Of a DNA stretch of 64,000 nucleotides, positions 53,311 to 60,725 are shown piece by piece; the stretch's first letter is position 1, and every line of letters begins with the position of its first letter. The stretch lies in the NCBI GenBank assembly GCA_026225945.1, contig JAMJFZ010002500.1:4660501-4724500 (forward strand), read 5' to 3'. Position numbers and translations under genes: made by a program. Source of the stretch: Cricetomys ansorgei. Its lineage: Eukaryota > Chordata > Mammalia > Rodentia > Nesomyidae. Below the pieces are notes generated by a model. The model was not told the DNA's origin and did not search any database. It saw nothing but the letters and a program-made list of their open reading frames with translations.

Positions 53311-56300
53311 GCGGACACATACGCGCGGACACACGCACACACGCTATAAAAAGTGTTATGGAAAGAGATGATAGACATGGTTGTATAACATACATGAATT
53401 TAAACACATGTATTAACTACACATATACACTTAAAATGGCTAACTTTATGTTTATATTTTACTATAATAACACAATTCAAAGACTAAATGAGATGAATTC
53501 TGAGGAAATAGGTATAATAAGAAAACAAGCACTTATTAGTATGAAGAACAATAAGAAAAAAGCATTTCAAGCAGAAGAGTAAGTCACGGTTCCATATAAG
53601 GACAGATGGAACCGGGGTGATCTACTAAACGCTAGGCTTCTAAAAGAGAAGTCAGAGTTCCCTCAGGCAGCTTTGAGAATTAGCATAGGATAGTTTTTAT
53701 GCCCACAAAGGAAATAGAAATGGTTGTAAAGGTTTGAGAATTGGAAAGAAGTAAATTTGTTTTTCCTTTGTCTTAAAAAATTTAAAAAAAAAAAATGATG
53801 AGAAAAAAGAATTACCATCAAACTTTAAAATGTGGAATTTATATGAAGGTACTCTGGTAACATTTGAGGCACTTTGAATTAGTCCTTTGATTTCCATACA
53901 CATCTAGATTTATGAGTGGATTTCAGTCTGTACCTACTTGACTCAGTCAATTCAAATTCTCTGTGGTGTTGTGTGTATATGCTGTGTATATGTGCATGTG
54001 TGTGACAAAGGTTAATGTCCTGTATCTCCTTTGACTGCTTTCCATTTTTTGAAAGAAGGATCTTTATTTTTTGAAACAGGATCTCTTACTATGCCTGGAG
54101 TTTACTGATTAGGCTAGAATGACTGGCCAATGAGCTCCACAGACCCTACTATCTCTGCCCTAACAACACACCCCTAGTTCTGTGGCTACAGATGTTAACT
54201 GCCATTCCTGGCTTTACATGATTGCTGAAGATCCTAAAACTCAAGTCCTCATACTTTCCAAAAAACACTCCACTGATAGCAACCTTCCTAGCCCCTTCAA
54301 CAATTGGTGATTCTGGTTTATATAACGTTTCTCCTGGCTCTTCCATCTTGCTGTGAGCTTCAGGATTCAAACTGTTTCTCCAGGATCCATATTCTCAAGT
54401 ACTGGCTTTCTGACCCACTGCTCTGTCCATTTTATTATGTGAAGTTTCTAGTCCTGTTATTTATAGTCTCCTGGCTTTGGAGTCTTTCCTGCTACTTGGT
54501 ACAGAACTAGAACTAACCAAGCTCTTTGACAGAAGAAAATATGCTAACAATGGGAATCTACAAGAAGGTATGTTGACAAAAACGGAGAATAATAAAGCAA
54601 GACAGAAAAAAATATCTATCTGGCAAAGGTGATTAATGAGATGATATTTAATAGAAGAAATACTACTTTTGAAAGCTTTTTAGGACACCAGGAGAACAAG
54701 TCCATTTGAGTCAACTGATCAGCACTCTTAGGGGCTCATAGAGTCTGAAGCAGCAGATATGGAAACCTGCAGGATACTCCAAATATGTCTTGTGGTTGTC
54801 TGGCTTGGTGTTCTTGAAGAACTACAGGCTGGATGGAGTGTGGGAGCGGGGTGTGTCTCTGACCCCTTTGCCTGCTCTTGGTACCCTTTTCCTCCTGCTG
54901 GATTACCTAGTCCACCCTTGATATAGGGCTTAGTGCCCAGCCCTGTTCCATCTTCTTGTGCCCTGTTTTGAGAGGTGACCCTGGGAGGACTGCTCTTTTC
55001 TGGGGAGAAGCGGGGATGGGGGTAGCTGGGTGAGGGTGAGGGTAGATTAGGGGGAGAGGGGAGATGGAGGATCTGGAAAGAGTGGAGGGGAGAGGAAGAG
55101 GGGTTTGGGGATGTATTATAATAGAGAAGAAAAATAAAGTTTAAAAAAGCTCTCTAAATGATCTATATTTTTCTCTTTCATTTAGTATCTACATTCCTGT
55201 TTTCACAATTAGCTGGGAAGGTTAGGAAGCAGTATACCAGGTAAGATGGTGAAGTAGGAGAAAAAGACTGCTACATGACTGGTTCTTCGGAAAGTTAAAA
55301 AGTTGAGATGGGGAGACCATTATTACAATGGAGATGACTTACTTTTACTCAAGAAATAAATTTAGAGACACTTATACTCAAAAAAATAAACAATAAAAAT
55401 ATTTTCTTTACTCTCCTGATTGTTTCATGCTCTTTTGTCCACATTTCTCCACAAGCTTAGAGGTAAAACTCACCAGGAATGTGTTAAAATTATAAAAGGT
55501 GAATTTAGAGACACTTACAAGGTTATCTATCAAAGCCATACAAGAACATAAAAGCAAAATTATAGTAATCACATAATTTAAGCACTGGAGAAGTACTTTT
55601 TAACTCAACCCAAAAAAGCAAGCAAATGACATTTTGGCTTGGTCATCTCTTTATAAAGAAATCGTATTTTAATTGTACAAAACTAAGTAAAGATGTAAAC
55701 ACATGCACTGTTGATTTGTAGATTCAGGATGCAATGTGTTTTGGGGAAAATAAAAAGGGCACTTTGTGCTTATCGTACTTACCATCAGTGTGCCCTGTGA
55801 TACCATTACTTACACAATTTGGACACTGCTTTTGATTTCTAAGTGAGGTTTTATCTCCCGGGTTCTTTACTCTCCTGATTGTTTCATGCTCTTTTGTCCA
55901 CCAACGCTGGTGTTGCTAAGACTTTCTTATTTTGTGTCCTTTTATTCTACATGTTCTCTAGTTATCTCACCTCTTAGCCCTCTGTTCTCTGACCACTCTC
56001 ATCTCTATTTTCAGCCTAGATCTCTTCCTTTAAATTCAGGCATATATAATCAGGTAACTCATGGATATAGCAGCTGTTTTTTAAGTTGCTTTCCTGTTAT
56101 TGGCCTTTCCAATTTCAAGCCATACTTCATATTTCTGACAGTGATTTGACCATGCCACGGACCAGGAAGATGGCTTAGAGGGTAAAGACACTTGCTGCAA
56201 GGCCTGATCACCTGCGTTCCATCTCTGCAACCCGTATGATGGGAGGAGAACTGACGCTTGCAAGTTGTTCTCTGAAGGTATGATGGACACACTTCTATTC

Positions 56301-56596
56301 CTCTCTCCAATCAAACACATAAATACAATAAATAAGTGTAAAATACAGTTTACATTGATTCTCCATTGCTTCCAGTATTAAGAAAATAGGAATTAAGTCC
56401 TCAGTGTGATATACAAGGAACTTCAATTCTCTCTAAAGTAACTGTGGTCCTCTGAAAAAGCCTTACTTTCTCCTTTAATGATAATGCCTCAATCTGGCTA
56501 TTCTTGACCTTCGTTTTCTGAATGAGACTTAAAAATTATATATGTGTGTGTGTATGTATATATTTGTGTGTGTAATCCCTATTACAGAGTTAATTT

Positions 56597-56654
<58 letters not shown>

Positions 56655-59600
56655 CCCTATTACAGGGTTAATTACATACATTGAACACTAACTCAGCTAG
56701 CAGTTAAATCTAGTATTCATTGAGGACATTGAGGACAGTCCCTATAGCCATGGAGTTTAAATCTCTGTTTCCCACTTAAGGGAATAAGGACGACAATACA
56801 GAACTAGTAAAGTAATGATAATGCTTGAGATCACAGTGTAACGAGATGGTGTGCAGTGTCTCTGGGAATCTTTTTAGGTTAGATACCTTTAGCTATTGAT
56901 GGCTGATTCTCTGCTGGAGAGATGTTTAGCCTAAGACCTCCTCTTGGAAGCTACTGTAACATTTCCTTCAACACATTATACTACTCAAAGCATTCAACAT
57001 ACTACTTTATCTGTAATTATATCCCACTATACACTTATTTCTTGAGACAAAGAATATAGTCTTTCCAATTTGATTTATCCTTTCGTCATGTAAAATCTGG
57101 CACACTATCAATGAAATAGCTACTCCTTAAATGATGGAGTAAGAAAGAAAAGAAACTACATGGAAGCTTTAGGGACCAAAACAAATTCAGTTGGACAACA
57201 GCTGCTTCAACTTCCATCACATATACTCAAACACTTCAAAAGGGGGATACAGACGATTGAGCATGCCTGTTTACTACTCTGATCCTTCCATATTACTGCT
57301 TATGCCTCTTTTCTCTGCATCCACAGGTTACTCGATCTTCTTCAGACATCTGAACTCAATTCTTCATGTTTGTTCCCCTAAAGTCTAACTTTAAGCTGGC
57401 TTGACTTTGGCTTCCAGCTTTAACCATACCTACTCAGTTCTCTTACTGTGGCAGTCACATAGTGGCGTGACTTTTTTCTTTGAAGAAGTCTTGGTTTAGT
57501 TTTCTGGTTTATACAAATGAAGAATGGCTAAATTGAATCCAGGAGCTCTAAAATCTTGGGGTTTTCCATTCTGAAAGTGAGAATGTATTATTTTTGTCAA
57601 ATATAGGGTTCCTTGAGAATACAAAAAAAGGATGGTATGTTAGTTTTAGACATGAATAAGCAGATTCTGCAAACTCCTCACTGCCTATCAGTTTCCTCAG
57701 GAGGCCTATTTGCAGCAGAGCCTTCTTGCTTGCTGGTCTAGGCCAGGCTGATTTCTTGTACTATAACTTCCACTTTGGCTTCACAATTAACCTTTTTAGT
57801 GCTGAAAGAACTTTCCAGGACTTGCCTGTGCTTTGTGTAGAGAGTCACATGTGGAAATGACTAATATAAAAAGTAATAATCAGAGCTAATCCTCATATAG
57901 CTCTCATGAAAGACATCATGATAACCATATTATGTTGTTTTTTGAATGCCAAGCCTAATTTTTTTTTTTTCATTTCAGAAGTAAATGACACTTAAGCTTA
58001 AAGAGGTTGATTTACCCAAGGGCATAATACATGTAGAGTTTATACACTTAATTGCAGATGCCTGAAAATAGCCATGTCTTAACCTCAGTAATATACACAA
58101 CCATAAAATGATACTTTATAAAAAACTATTAATGGAAATGGAAAAATATTAATCAACATGGAATGAAACATAGCTTTTTAGATCCATACTTCTTTTTTAA
58201 CAACTGTAAAAGTACTGCTTACATATAACACTTATTTCCAAGACTAACAGGTCTCTAAATGTCTGGCATTATGCCAAGCTAATAAATTAATGTTTACAAA
58301 TTATACACATATACCACTGAATGTATCACAAATACTACAGACCACACAGTAAAGTAGAAATAATACATTGAGAATTAAAAGTGAGTATAATTCTACTATC
58401 TTTTTCTGAATTCCAAAGGGTGAGATCTTACCCGCTCTCTGACAGGCCATTCTTGAAACTCATCACCTAAACTAGCATGTTCCTAATGGTAATGTGCATG
58501 TGAACCACATGGTTACCTTATTTCTAATCACAGATTCTAATTCAATTGGTGTGGACTGACCTACTAAGTAATGTTGATGTTGCTTACTCACGAACATATT
58601 TTGAGTGACAAGAACTTAAACAAGACATTAGCCAAACATTAGGTTGCTAGGATTTTCTAGGAGGTAAAATAAATAAGTTCATTCTAAGGTCAACTATTTG
58701 CTATCATGGCAAAACTGCTAAGTCTTTTTAAATCATACAACACTTATCACATAAATAGACCAGAAACATCAAAGAAATATCTGAAATATAGACAATCATT
58801 AGGACTGGATATAAGCCTGACTAAAATGAGCAAAATACATAAAACTGATTTTGTTCTGATTTAGAAGATAGCAGTGAAGCAAAACAAAGAGAAAAAGGAT
58901 AAAGCAATCACAGTGTATGTTTCCATCTGCTTCCAAAACGAAATAGTAGTAGTAGGTAGAAAGCCTATTAACATTTATATCATGCTAATAATTACAGCAA
59001 TCTATTTCTTTGTTCAGTTTTGAGATAAGTAAATACAAAAAGACATTATTTTTAAAGCCAATCAAATTTATATACCTTAAAAAGGCCCAGGTAAATGTAA
59101 GGGATTTTATAAAACTCAGGAAAATACAGAATATAAGCAAAATGAGAGCAGAAAAAATTTTGTTTTTGCTCTTAGTCTTCTAGGTCCCTAAGAAAACCTT
59201 AAAGTTCCAATACCACCAACTATATGAAAGTATTTCACACCCATTCTCTAATAACGTCCAACAGTCAAAAGCCCCACACAACTAACATCATACTCAAATT
59301 TCAATTATTTACCTTGTCAATCATTTTTCTTGCTTCCACCTCCTCACTGTTGGGATTCTCTAACTCAATGGTATAAGTACCCTTGTCACTTTGGTCATCA
59401 TCATTATCCTTTTCTGAAGGAGCAGAAGTAGCTTGACTTTTTAACATTTTATCCATCTCCTGGCTTGGTCTGTGCCCAAGACTCCCTGAACTTCTTAATA
59501 ATGCAGTTTGTAGGAAGGGTATTGACACCGATGGCTCCTCTGATTTCTGTTTTAACAATTTCCCATGTGGAACACCATGCCCCCCTCTGTGATGCGTAGA

Positions 59601-59950
59601 GCTAGTCTGTAAAGACAAAGAAACCACTTTGGCATCTGCTGGTGGAGATTTTGCTTTTTCAAGTTTTGTATGTGGTGTTGAGAAAGTAGTTTCCTGACAT
59701 AAGATTCCTGTACTTTGAGTAAAAGAATATGACCTTCTCTTTCTGGAATGATCTTCATCAAGGAATGCAATCATAAAAGCAGTTTGACTTACAACAGCCT
59801 GGTCTTGCTGCTTTTCAGTAGACTGGGTCTTCTTTTTCTGTTCTGAGTGATGGCGTCGTAAATGTTCCTCAAGAGTTGCACGCTTGCTACAGCGCCTGTG
59901 TGCCCCTGCATTCTCAGAATCACTCTGTGTACCATCATCATGTTTGTTTC
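18524..59950 (-). CDS. Cep170: Cep170, centrosomal protein of 170 kDa (3' portion, 11 coding exons)
   Basis: The spliced product of 11 exons (59313-59950, 47501-47650, 44270-44390, 41229-43058, 35745-35979, 30194-30341, 27928-28098, 25160-25248, 20419-20512, 19713-19764, 18524-18816) is 1273 residues of CEP170, which I recognise from stretches such as [40 protein letters not shown] and [20 protein letters not shown]. All ten introns are GT-AG and every codon phase matches across junctions. The family is about 1580 residues, so the N-terminal FHA domain and the next segment lie beyond the window. Known role: subdistal appendage protein of the mature mother centriole that binds microtubules; it is a PLK1 substrate, helps organise spindle microtubules, and its C-terminal part targets centrosomes and microtubules. 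Visible here: long Ser/Thr/Arg/Lys-rich disordered stretches and short helical or coiled-coil segments near the C terminus. No frameshift or premature stop is seen, so this is the functional gene and not the known type of intronless retrocopy. Confidence 0.97.
18621..18641. repeat. (GCT)7 coding microsatellite (polyalanine)
   Basis: Seven perfect GCT units on the plus strand, within Cep170 exon K. On the coding strand they read mostly GCA and give seven consecutive alanines. Confidence 0.95.
18817..19712 (-). other. Cep170: Cep170 intron between exons J and K
   Basis: 896-bp intron (gtaagt...ttcag). It holds a diverged B1-like SINE (about 19175-19300, plus), an ID/B4-type fragment (19375-19445, minus) and a short B1-like piece (19615-19680, minus). 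Confidence 0.8.
19375..19445 (-). mobile_element. ID/B4-type tRNA-derived SINE fragment
   Basis: The order ccagggctttacacatgcta, agcaggcactctaggactga is the reverse complement of the tRNA-like head found in ID/B4 SINEs. Confidence 0.55.
19713..19764 (-). CDS. Cep170: Cep170 exon J, 52-bp small exon (residues 1160-1177)
   Basis: Exon of 52 bp, too short for ORF-based detection, acceptor ctgcag|GAG and donor AAG|gtaagt, both strong. It encodes [17 protein letters not shown] plus one base of the next codon. The heptad spacing of Ile/Leu/Leu/Val/Leu indicates a coiled-coil or amphipathic helix that continues into the last exon. Confidence 0.95.
19765..20418 (-). other. Cep170: Cep170 intron between exons I and J
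   Basis: 654-bp AT-rich intron with an AAT/AAC-rich microsatellite near 19920-19950; nothing else is recognised. Confidence 0.8.
20419..20512 (-). CDS. Cep170: Cep170 exon I (residues 1128-1159)
   Basis: Exon of 94 bp, acceptor tgtag|AAT, donor ATG|gtatag. One base completes the Arg codon, followed by [20 protein letters not shown] and [11 protein letters not shown]. This segment matches my memory of human CEP170 exactly and is among the best conserved parts of the gene. Confidence 0.96.
20513..25159 (-). other. Cep170: Cep170 intron between exons H and I
   Basis: 4.6-kb AT-rich intron. Only a weak B4/ID fragment (about 23375-23425, aaacccagggccttgtacat) and AT-rich simple sequence are seen. 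It has few repeats for its size. Confidence 0.75.
25160..25248 (-). CDS. Cep170: Cep170 exon H (residues 1099-1128)
   Basis: Exon of 89 bp, acceptor ttcag|GTC, donor CAG|gtactt. It encodes [20 protein letters not shown] then SIDKTAGKI and two bases of an Arg codon. The hydrophobic and basic pattern suggests an ordered, probably helical segment in the conserved C-terminal region. Confidence 0.95.
25725..25910 (+). mobile_element. hAT-Charlie (MER1-type) DNA transposon remnant
   Basis: It follows the familiar order of this non-autonomous family: aggggtcagcaaactt, ttttaggttcccagggccat, gtggtctctggcacaactta, cagccacagacagcatg and aaaacaggtggcaagctggg. Confidence 0.7.
26895..27052 (-). mobile_element. 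B1 SINE (antisense copy)
   Basis: Reverse-complement B1: ttttttgagatagag, gtgtagccctggctgtctta, gtagaccagactgacctca and gggattaaaggtgttcacca. Confidence 0.85.
27454..27510. repeat. poly-A run followed by (TA)15
   Basis: 27 consecutive A (27454-27480) are followed directly by fifteen TA units (27481-27510). Confidence 0.95.
27545..27702 (-). mobile_element. B2/B3-type SINE (antisense copy)
   Basis: The order gttgtgagccactttgtgaa, caaacctgggtcctgctc, gtgttcttaactgctgagac, atctctct is the reverse complement of a B2 head. Confidence 0.75.
27928..28098 (-). CDS. Cep170: Cep170 exon G (residues 1042-1098)
   Basis: Exon of 171 bp (57 codons, phase 0 at both ends), acceptor ctag|TTG, donor GAA|gtaagt. 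It encodes [20 protein letters not shown], a Pro/Gly-rich middle ([20 protein letters not shown]) and [17 protein letters not shown]. The symmetric phase would allow in-frame skipping. RRRTWS is a basic Ser/Thr motif typical of basophilic kinase targets; that role is inferred. Confidence 0.95.
28099..30193 (-). other. Cep170: Cep170 intron between exons F and G
   Basis: 2.1-kb AT-rich intron containing a hAT-Charlie remnant at 29195-29445; the rest is unassigned. Its first 30 bases could be coding if a downstream donor is used. Confidence 0.8.
29195..29445 (+). mobile_element. hAT-Charlie (MER1-type) remnant, second copy
   Basis: Matching order: gaaacagccacagacaacag, gagaatggctatattgtaat, ttatggatactgaaatgtga, atttaaaaccattttcatat and tttcaaacatttaaaaacat. 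It includes internal sequence absent from the copy at 25725. Confidence 0.7.
30194..30341 (-). CDS. Cep170: Cep170 exon F (residues 992-1041)
   Basis: Exon of 148 bp, acceptor accag|GAT, donor GAG|gtagga. It encodes [20 protein letters not shown] followed by a Ser/Thr/Ala-rich linker ([20 protein letters not shown]) and GSAIDTREE. The first part continues the helical segment of the previous exon. Translation stays open for ten more codons past the donor, to a second GT (see 30164-30193). Confidence 0.95.
31540..31612. repeat. AT-rich imperfect palindrome
   Basis: TATA/AGAATATA words are arranged as an imperfect inverted repeat, with tatagaata on one side and tattctata on the other. Confidence 0.7.
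31690..31892 (-). mobile_element. B2/B3-type SINE (antisense copy)
   Basis: Reverse-complement head: attgtgagccactatgtgag, ctgggtcctctgcaagagca, ttttaactactgagtcattt, ctctagcccc. Confidence 0.8.
33950..34830 (+). mobile_element. L1 3'UTR fragment (rodent type), copy 1
   Basis: L1 3'UTR landmarks: aggacatcgggagaacaagc, tgtggttgtctggcttggtg, ttgcctgctcttgggacc, ccctgggaggactgctct, then a G-rich polypurine tract (34695-34790), gatgtattatatgagag and an A-rich tail. A 136-codon ORF at 34131-34541 is not an L1 protein. Confidence 0.85.
35575..35705 (-). mobile_element. B2-type SINE remnant close to the exon E donor
   Basis: It shows tggcggtcagaagagtctgt, gggactggagttgtggacaa, tcacctgctgacagctctct and ccagccc, a diverged antisense B2. 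Its near edge is about 40 bp from the exon E 5' splice site. Confidence 0.6.
35745..35979 (-). CDS. Cep170: Cep170 exon E (residues 914-992)
   Basis: Exon of 235 bp, acceptor ttag|TAA, donor CAG|gttggt. It encodes [20 protein letters not shown], then a Ser/Thr/Arg-rich linker, then a predicted helical segment [20 protein letters not shown] ending in IAR. The donor has T at +3 and a non-consensus tail, so it looks weaker than most donors of this gene. A B2-type SINE remnant in the sense orientation begins about 40 bp downstream of it. Confidence 0.95.
35980..41228 (-). other. Cep170: Cep170 intron between exons D and E
   Basis: 5.2-kb AT-rich intron. I see an old, unnamed repeat at about 37505-37690 (gggtgtgtctatgagcatgc) and a SINE-like piece at about 38590-38740. 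The remainder (36000-37500, 38750-41228) shows nothing recognisable. Confidence 0.75.
41229..43058 (-). CDS. Cep170: Cep170 exon D, giant Ser/Lys/Arg-rich exon (residues 304-914)
   Basis: Exon of 1830 bp, acceptor tatag|AGA, donor CAG|gtaatt; it carries nearly half of the visible protein. It encodes a long disordered Ser/Thr/Lys/Arg/Glu-rich region: a Lys/Glu/Gln stretch with [18 protein letters not shown], a segment with [20 protein letters not shown], the conserved [20 protein letters not shown], then [20 protein letters not shown], and a basic C-terminal part ([20 protein letters not shown], then Arg/Ser repeats such as [15 protein letters not shown]). The family is heavily phosphorylated here, and the basic Ser-rich part fits microtubule binding. 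A run of three Asn codons at about 42160-42172 is slightly longer than I recall in human. ORFs in the other frames are overlaps without family support. Confidence 0.97.
43059..44269 (-). other. Cep170: Cep170 intron between exons C and D
   Basis: 1.2-kb intron with a TG/AC microsatellite at 43751-43794 and AT-rich sequence; no interspersed repeat is seen. Confidence 0.8.
43751..43794. repeat. TG then AC dinucleotide tract
   Basis: A short GT run, then ATGTAT, then an (AC) run form an imperfect palindromic microsatellite. Confidence 0.9.
44270..44390 (-). CDS. Cep170: Cep170 exon C (residues 264-304)
   Basis: Exon of 121 bp, acceptor cttag|GAA, donor ACG|gtaatt. It encodes [20 protein letters not shown] followed by [20 protein letters not shown] and leaves one base (phase 1) for the next exon. 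The [18 protein letters not shown] segment is typical CEP170 and one of the few Trp-containing, possibly ordered stretches in a mostly disordered region. Confidence 0.96.
44578..44735 (-). mobile_element. B1 SINE (antisense copy)
   Basis: (TTTTG)n start, gagacagggtttctctgctg, taactctggctgttctgaac, cacagagatccgcctgcttc, gggattaaaggtgtgcacca. Confidence 0.9.
45138..45310 (-). mobile_element. B1 SINE (antisense copy)
   Basis: T-rich start, gagacagggtttctctgttg, taacctggctgtcctggaac, gtagaccaggctggtctcaa, cctccataatgctgggatta. Confidence 0.93.
45413..45500 (+). mobile_element. ID SINE
   Basis: tRNA-Ala-like head: gttctgtggcagagcacttg, attagcatgcatgaggtcag, atttgatccctatactacaa. Diverged. Confidence 0.65.
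46441..46493. repeat. (TA)n microsatellite
   Basis: Nearly pure TA interrupted once by ACAT. Confidence 0.95.
46545..46824 (+). mobile_element. B3 SINE with (AC)n tail
   Basis: gggagatggctcagtggcta, agagtacttgctgta, cccagcaaccatataaaaag, ctgggtatggccatgtgtgc, cctctggctcccacatgcat, then an AC array (about 46781-46824). Confidence 0.85.
47501..47650 (-). CDS. Cep170: Cep170 exon B (residues 214-263)
   Basis: Exon of 150 bp, 50 codons in phase 0 at both ends, acceptor ctag|GTG and donor GAG|gtatgc. It encodes [20 protein letters not shown]... through ...[16 protein letters not shown]. Because it is a multiple of three and symmetric, skipping it would keep the frame. The match to CEP170 is direct, with only scattered substitutions from the human protein as I remember it. 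Confidence 0.96.
49440..49555 (-). mobile_element. diverged B1-like SINE (antisense)
   Basis: tttttgagatggcttcatat, ccaggccgacctaaaactca, ctcaagtgctgaaataacag, gcatgaacaa. Confidence 0.55.
50309..50371. repeat. 9-bp minisatellite, seven units
   Basis: Units of cctgggacc, with cctgggaca as the first and cctggaacc as the last two, repeat head to tail with 9-bp spacing. The minus-strand ORF over it reads Gly-Ser-Gln triplets but is not part of an exon. Confidence 0.95.
51180..51262 (+). mobile_element. ID SINE (diverged)
   Basis: gtgagtatagcttagtggaa, gagtgcatatctaatatgaa, tgaggctcagcact and an A run. Confidence 0.6.
51785..52070 (+). mobile_element. ancient L1 (L1M-type) 3' end fragment
   Basis: Order as in old mammalian L1 3' ends: gatgaaccttgaagacaata, ggttctgttcctatgaaat, cagatggctagttgccaagg, ggacaacagtgtgaatgtgc. 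Confidence 0.65.
53128..53345 (+). mobile_element. B2/B3 SINE with (AC)n tail
   Basis: gggctggtgaggtggctcag, cagttaaaggcaactgctgc, cccgagttcacctcaggaac, then an AC array (about 53265-53308) followed by acgcgcggac variants. Confidence 0.8.
54055..54250 (-). mobile_element. diverged B4/B1-like SINE (antisense)
   Basis: ttttttgaaacaggatctct, tactatgcctggagtttact, gattaggctagaatgactgg, ctacagatgttaactgccat. Confidence 0.5.
54670..55150 (+). mobile_element. L1 3'UTR fragment (rodent type), copy 2
   Basis: It is collinear with the 3' half of the element at 33950-34830: tgtggttgtctggcttggtg, cctgctcttggtaccctttt, ccctgggaggactgctcttt, a G-rich polypurine tract (about 55000-55115), gatgtattataatagag and an A-rich tail with aataaa. 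Confidence 0.85.
56150..56345 (+). mobile_element. diverged B2/B3 SINE
   Basis: ggaagatggcttagagggta, aagacacttgctgcaaggcc, tgatcacctgcgttccatct, tgatgggaggagaactgacg and an aataaataa tail. Confidence 0.7.
56535..56673. repeat. tandem duplication containing TG microsatellites
   Basis: Two adjacent units (56535-56595, 56596-56673) share ttatatatgtgtg at one end and tgtaatccctattacag(a/g)gttaatt at the other. The TG array is long and pure only in the second unit. Confidence 0.9.
57985..58040 (+). mobile_element. possible MIR core fragment
   Basis: taagcttaaagaggttgatt, tacccaagggcataat resembles the MIR core (agaggttaagtgacttgccc aaggtcac). Short and diverged. Confidence 0.35.
59313..59950 (-). 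CDS. Cep170: Cep170 exon A (residues 1-213 of the visible product)
   Basis: Exon of 638 bp with acceptor ttcag|GAA and donor AAG|gtaaat. It begins with two bases completing a glycine codon ([16 protein letters not shown]...) and ends in phase 0 at ...ARKMIDK. It contains a basic Arg/His/Lys-rich block ([20 protein letters not shown]), a KRRSYSF basic/serine motif, and an acidic [10 protein letters not shown] segment near the end. A 186-bp in-frame segment inside it (59607-59792) is bounded by splice-like signals and is described separately. The preceding exon was not found up to 64000. Confidence 0.96.
59607..59792 (-). other. Cep170: in-frame exitron (alternative intron inside Cep170 exon A)
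   Basis: On the minus strand a strong donor (GTT|gtaagt) and an acceptor after a pyrimidine-rich run (ctttacag|ACT) lie inside the coding exon. Removal deletes exactly 186 bp (62 codons) and fuses ...DQAV to TSSTHHRGG..., which is nearly the junction I remember for a human CEP170 isoform (QAV-TSSAHHRGG). The segment has no stop codon, so both retained and spliced forms are coding. The optional 62 residues include [16 protein letters not shown], a basic serine-rich motif that could be a phosphorylation or binding site. Isoform use in this species is inferred. Confidence 0.8.
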
Positions 59951-60514
59951 CTGAATACAAAAAAAAAAAAATGGTATGGTAGAGAAGGAAAAAACTCCAT
60001 GTAGAAAAAAAGAACAGAAGCACATACAAGAGTGCTATTTGTTTTGATACCCTTTCCCTCCCTTATGATACAGAGCCTTATGTTTTGCTCTGTTCTTCCT
60101 GGGATAGGCACTGCACACTGTCCTCAAATGCAATGCTAACAATTACATTTAATCAACCAACAATCAGGAATGAGGTCTTTCATAAGCAACCAAATGAATT
60201 GCTTTTCTTTCTCTAAATCCTAACTTTATAAAAGATTCATCAATGCCTTAAAAGATAAGCAAAAGATGCTCCATCATCTGTCATCATTTGTTCTTGTAAC
60301 ACCAATACACATTAGTTCTGCCCCTCAGTCTTAAATCTTTCTTAATTAAAAAAAACCAAACAAACAAAAAACAGCTGACTCTAACATTAAGAATAAGCAA
60401 GGCCTCAAGTGTACACACAGAACTACAGGGAACTAAGGAATGCCAAAAGTGGGAGAAATTGCCTTCTTCAAGGAAGAACACACGGAGTGGTCATTCAATA
60501 CCAAATGGTCACCC

Positions 60515-60725
60515 CTGCCTGAAAACATACATACAAGATTATATAGACTGAGCAGGTTATGCTTATGTATTTAGGAATTAAATAACAACAATTAATGAAT
60601 AAAGAGGGCAATAATTTGAAAGAGTGAGAAGGGGTATCGGAGATGGTTTGGAGGAAGGAAAGGAAATGGGGAAATGAAATAATTACAATCTCAAAAATTA
60701 AAGGGAATAATTTTTTAAAAGATTG
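60515..60725 (+). mobile_element. rodent L1 3' terminal fragment, copy 3
   Basis: The terminal part of an L1 3'UTR: ggaggaaggaaaggaaatgg, ggaaatgaaataattacaat, ctcaaaaattaaagggaata and a T/A-rich end. Confidence 0.6.

Larger units (their letters stand above)
47651..59312 (-). other. Cep170: Cep170 intron between exons A and B
   Basis: 11.7-kb intron, the largest complete one here. It holds a 9-bp minisatellite, ID, B2/B3 and B1-like SINEs, an ancient L1 end, a rodent L1 3' end, TG microsatellites and a possible MIR. The stretches 47651-49430, 52150-53120 and 58040-59312 show nothing recognisable. Confidence 0.75.

Noticed and set aside
57958..57979. Poly-T followed by catttcag, a good-looking splice acceptor on the plus strand
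   Set aside because: It is on the strand opposite to Cep170 and no plus-strand exon follows it.
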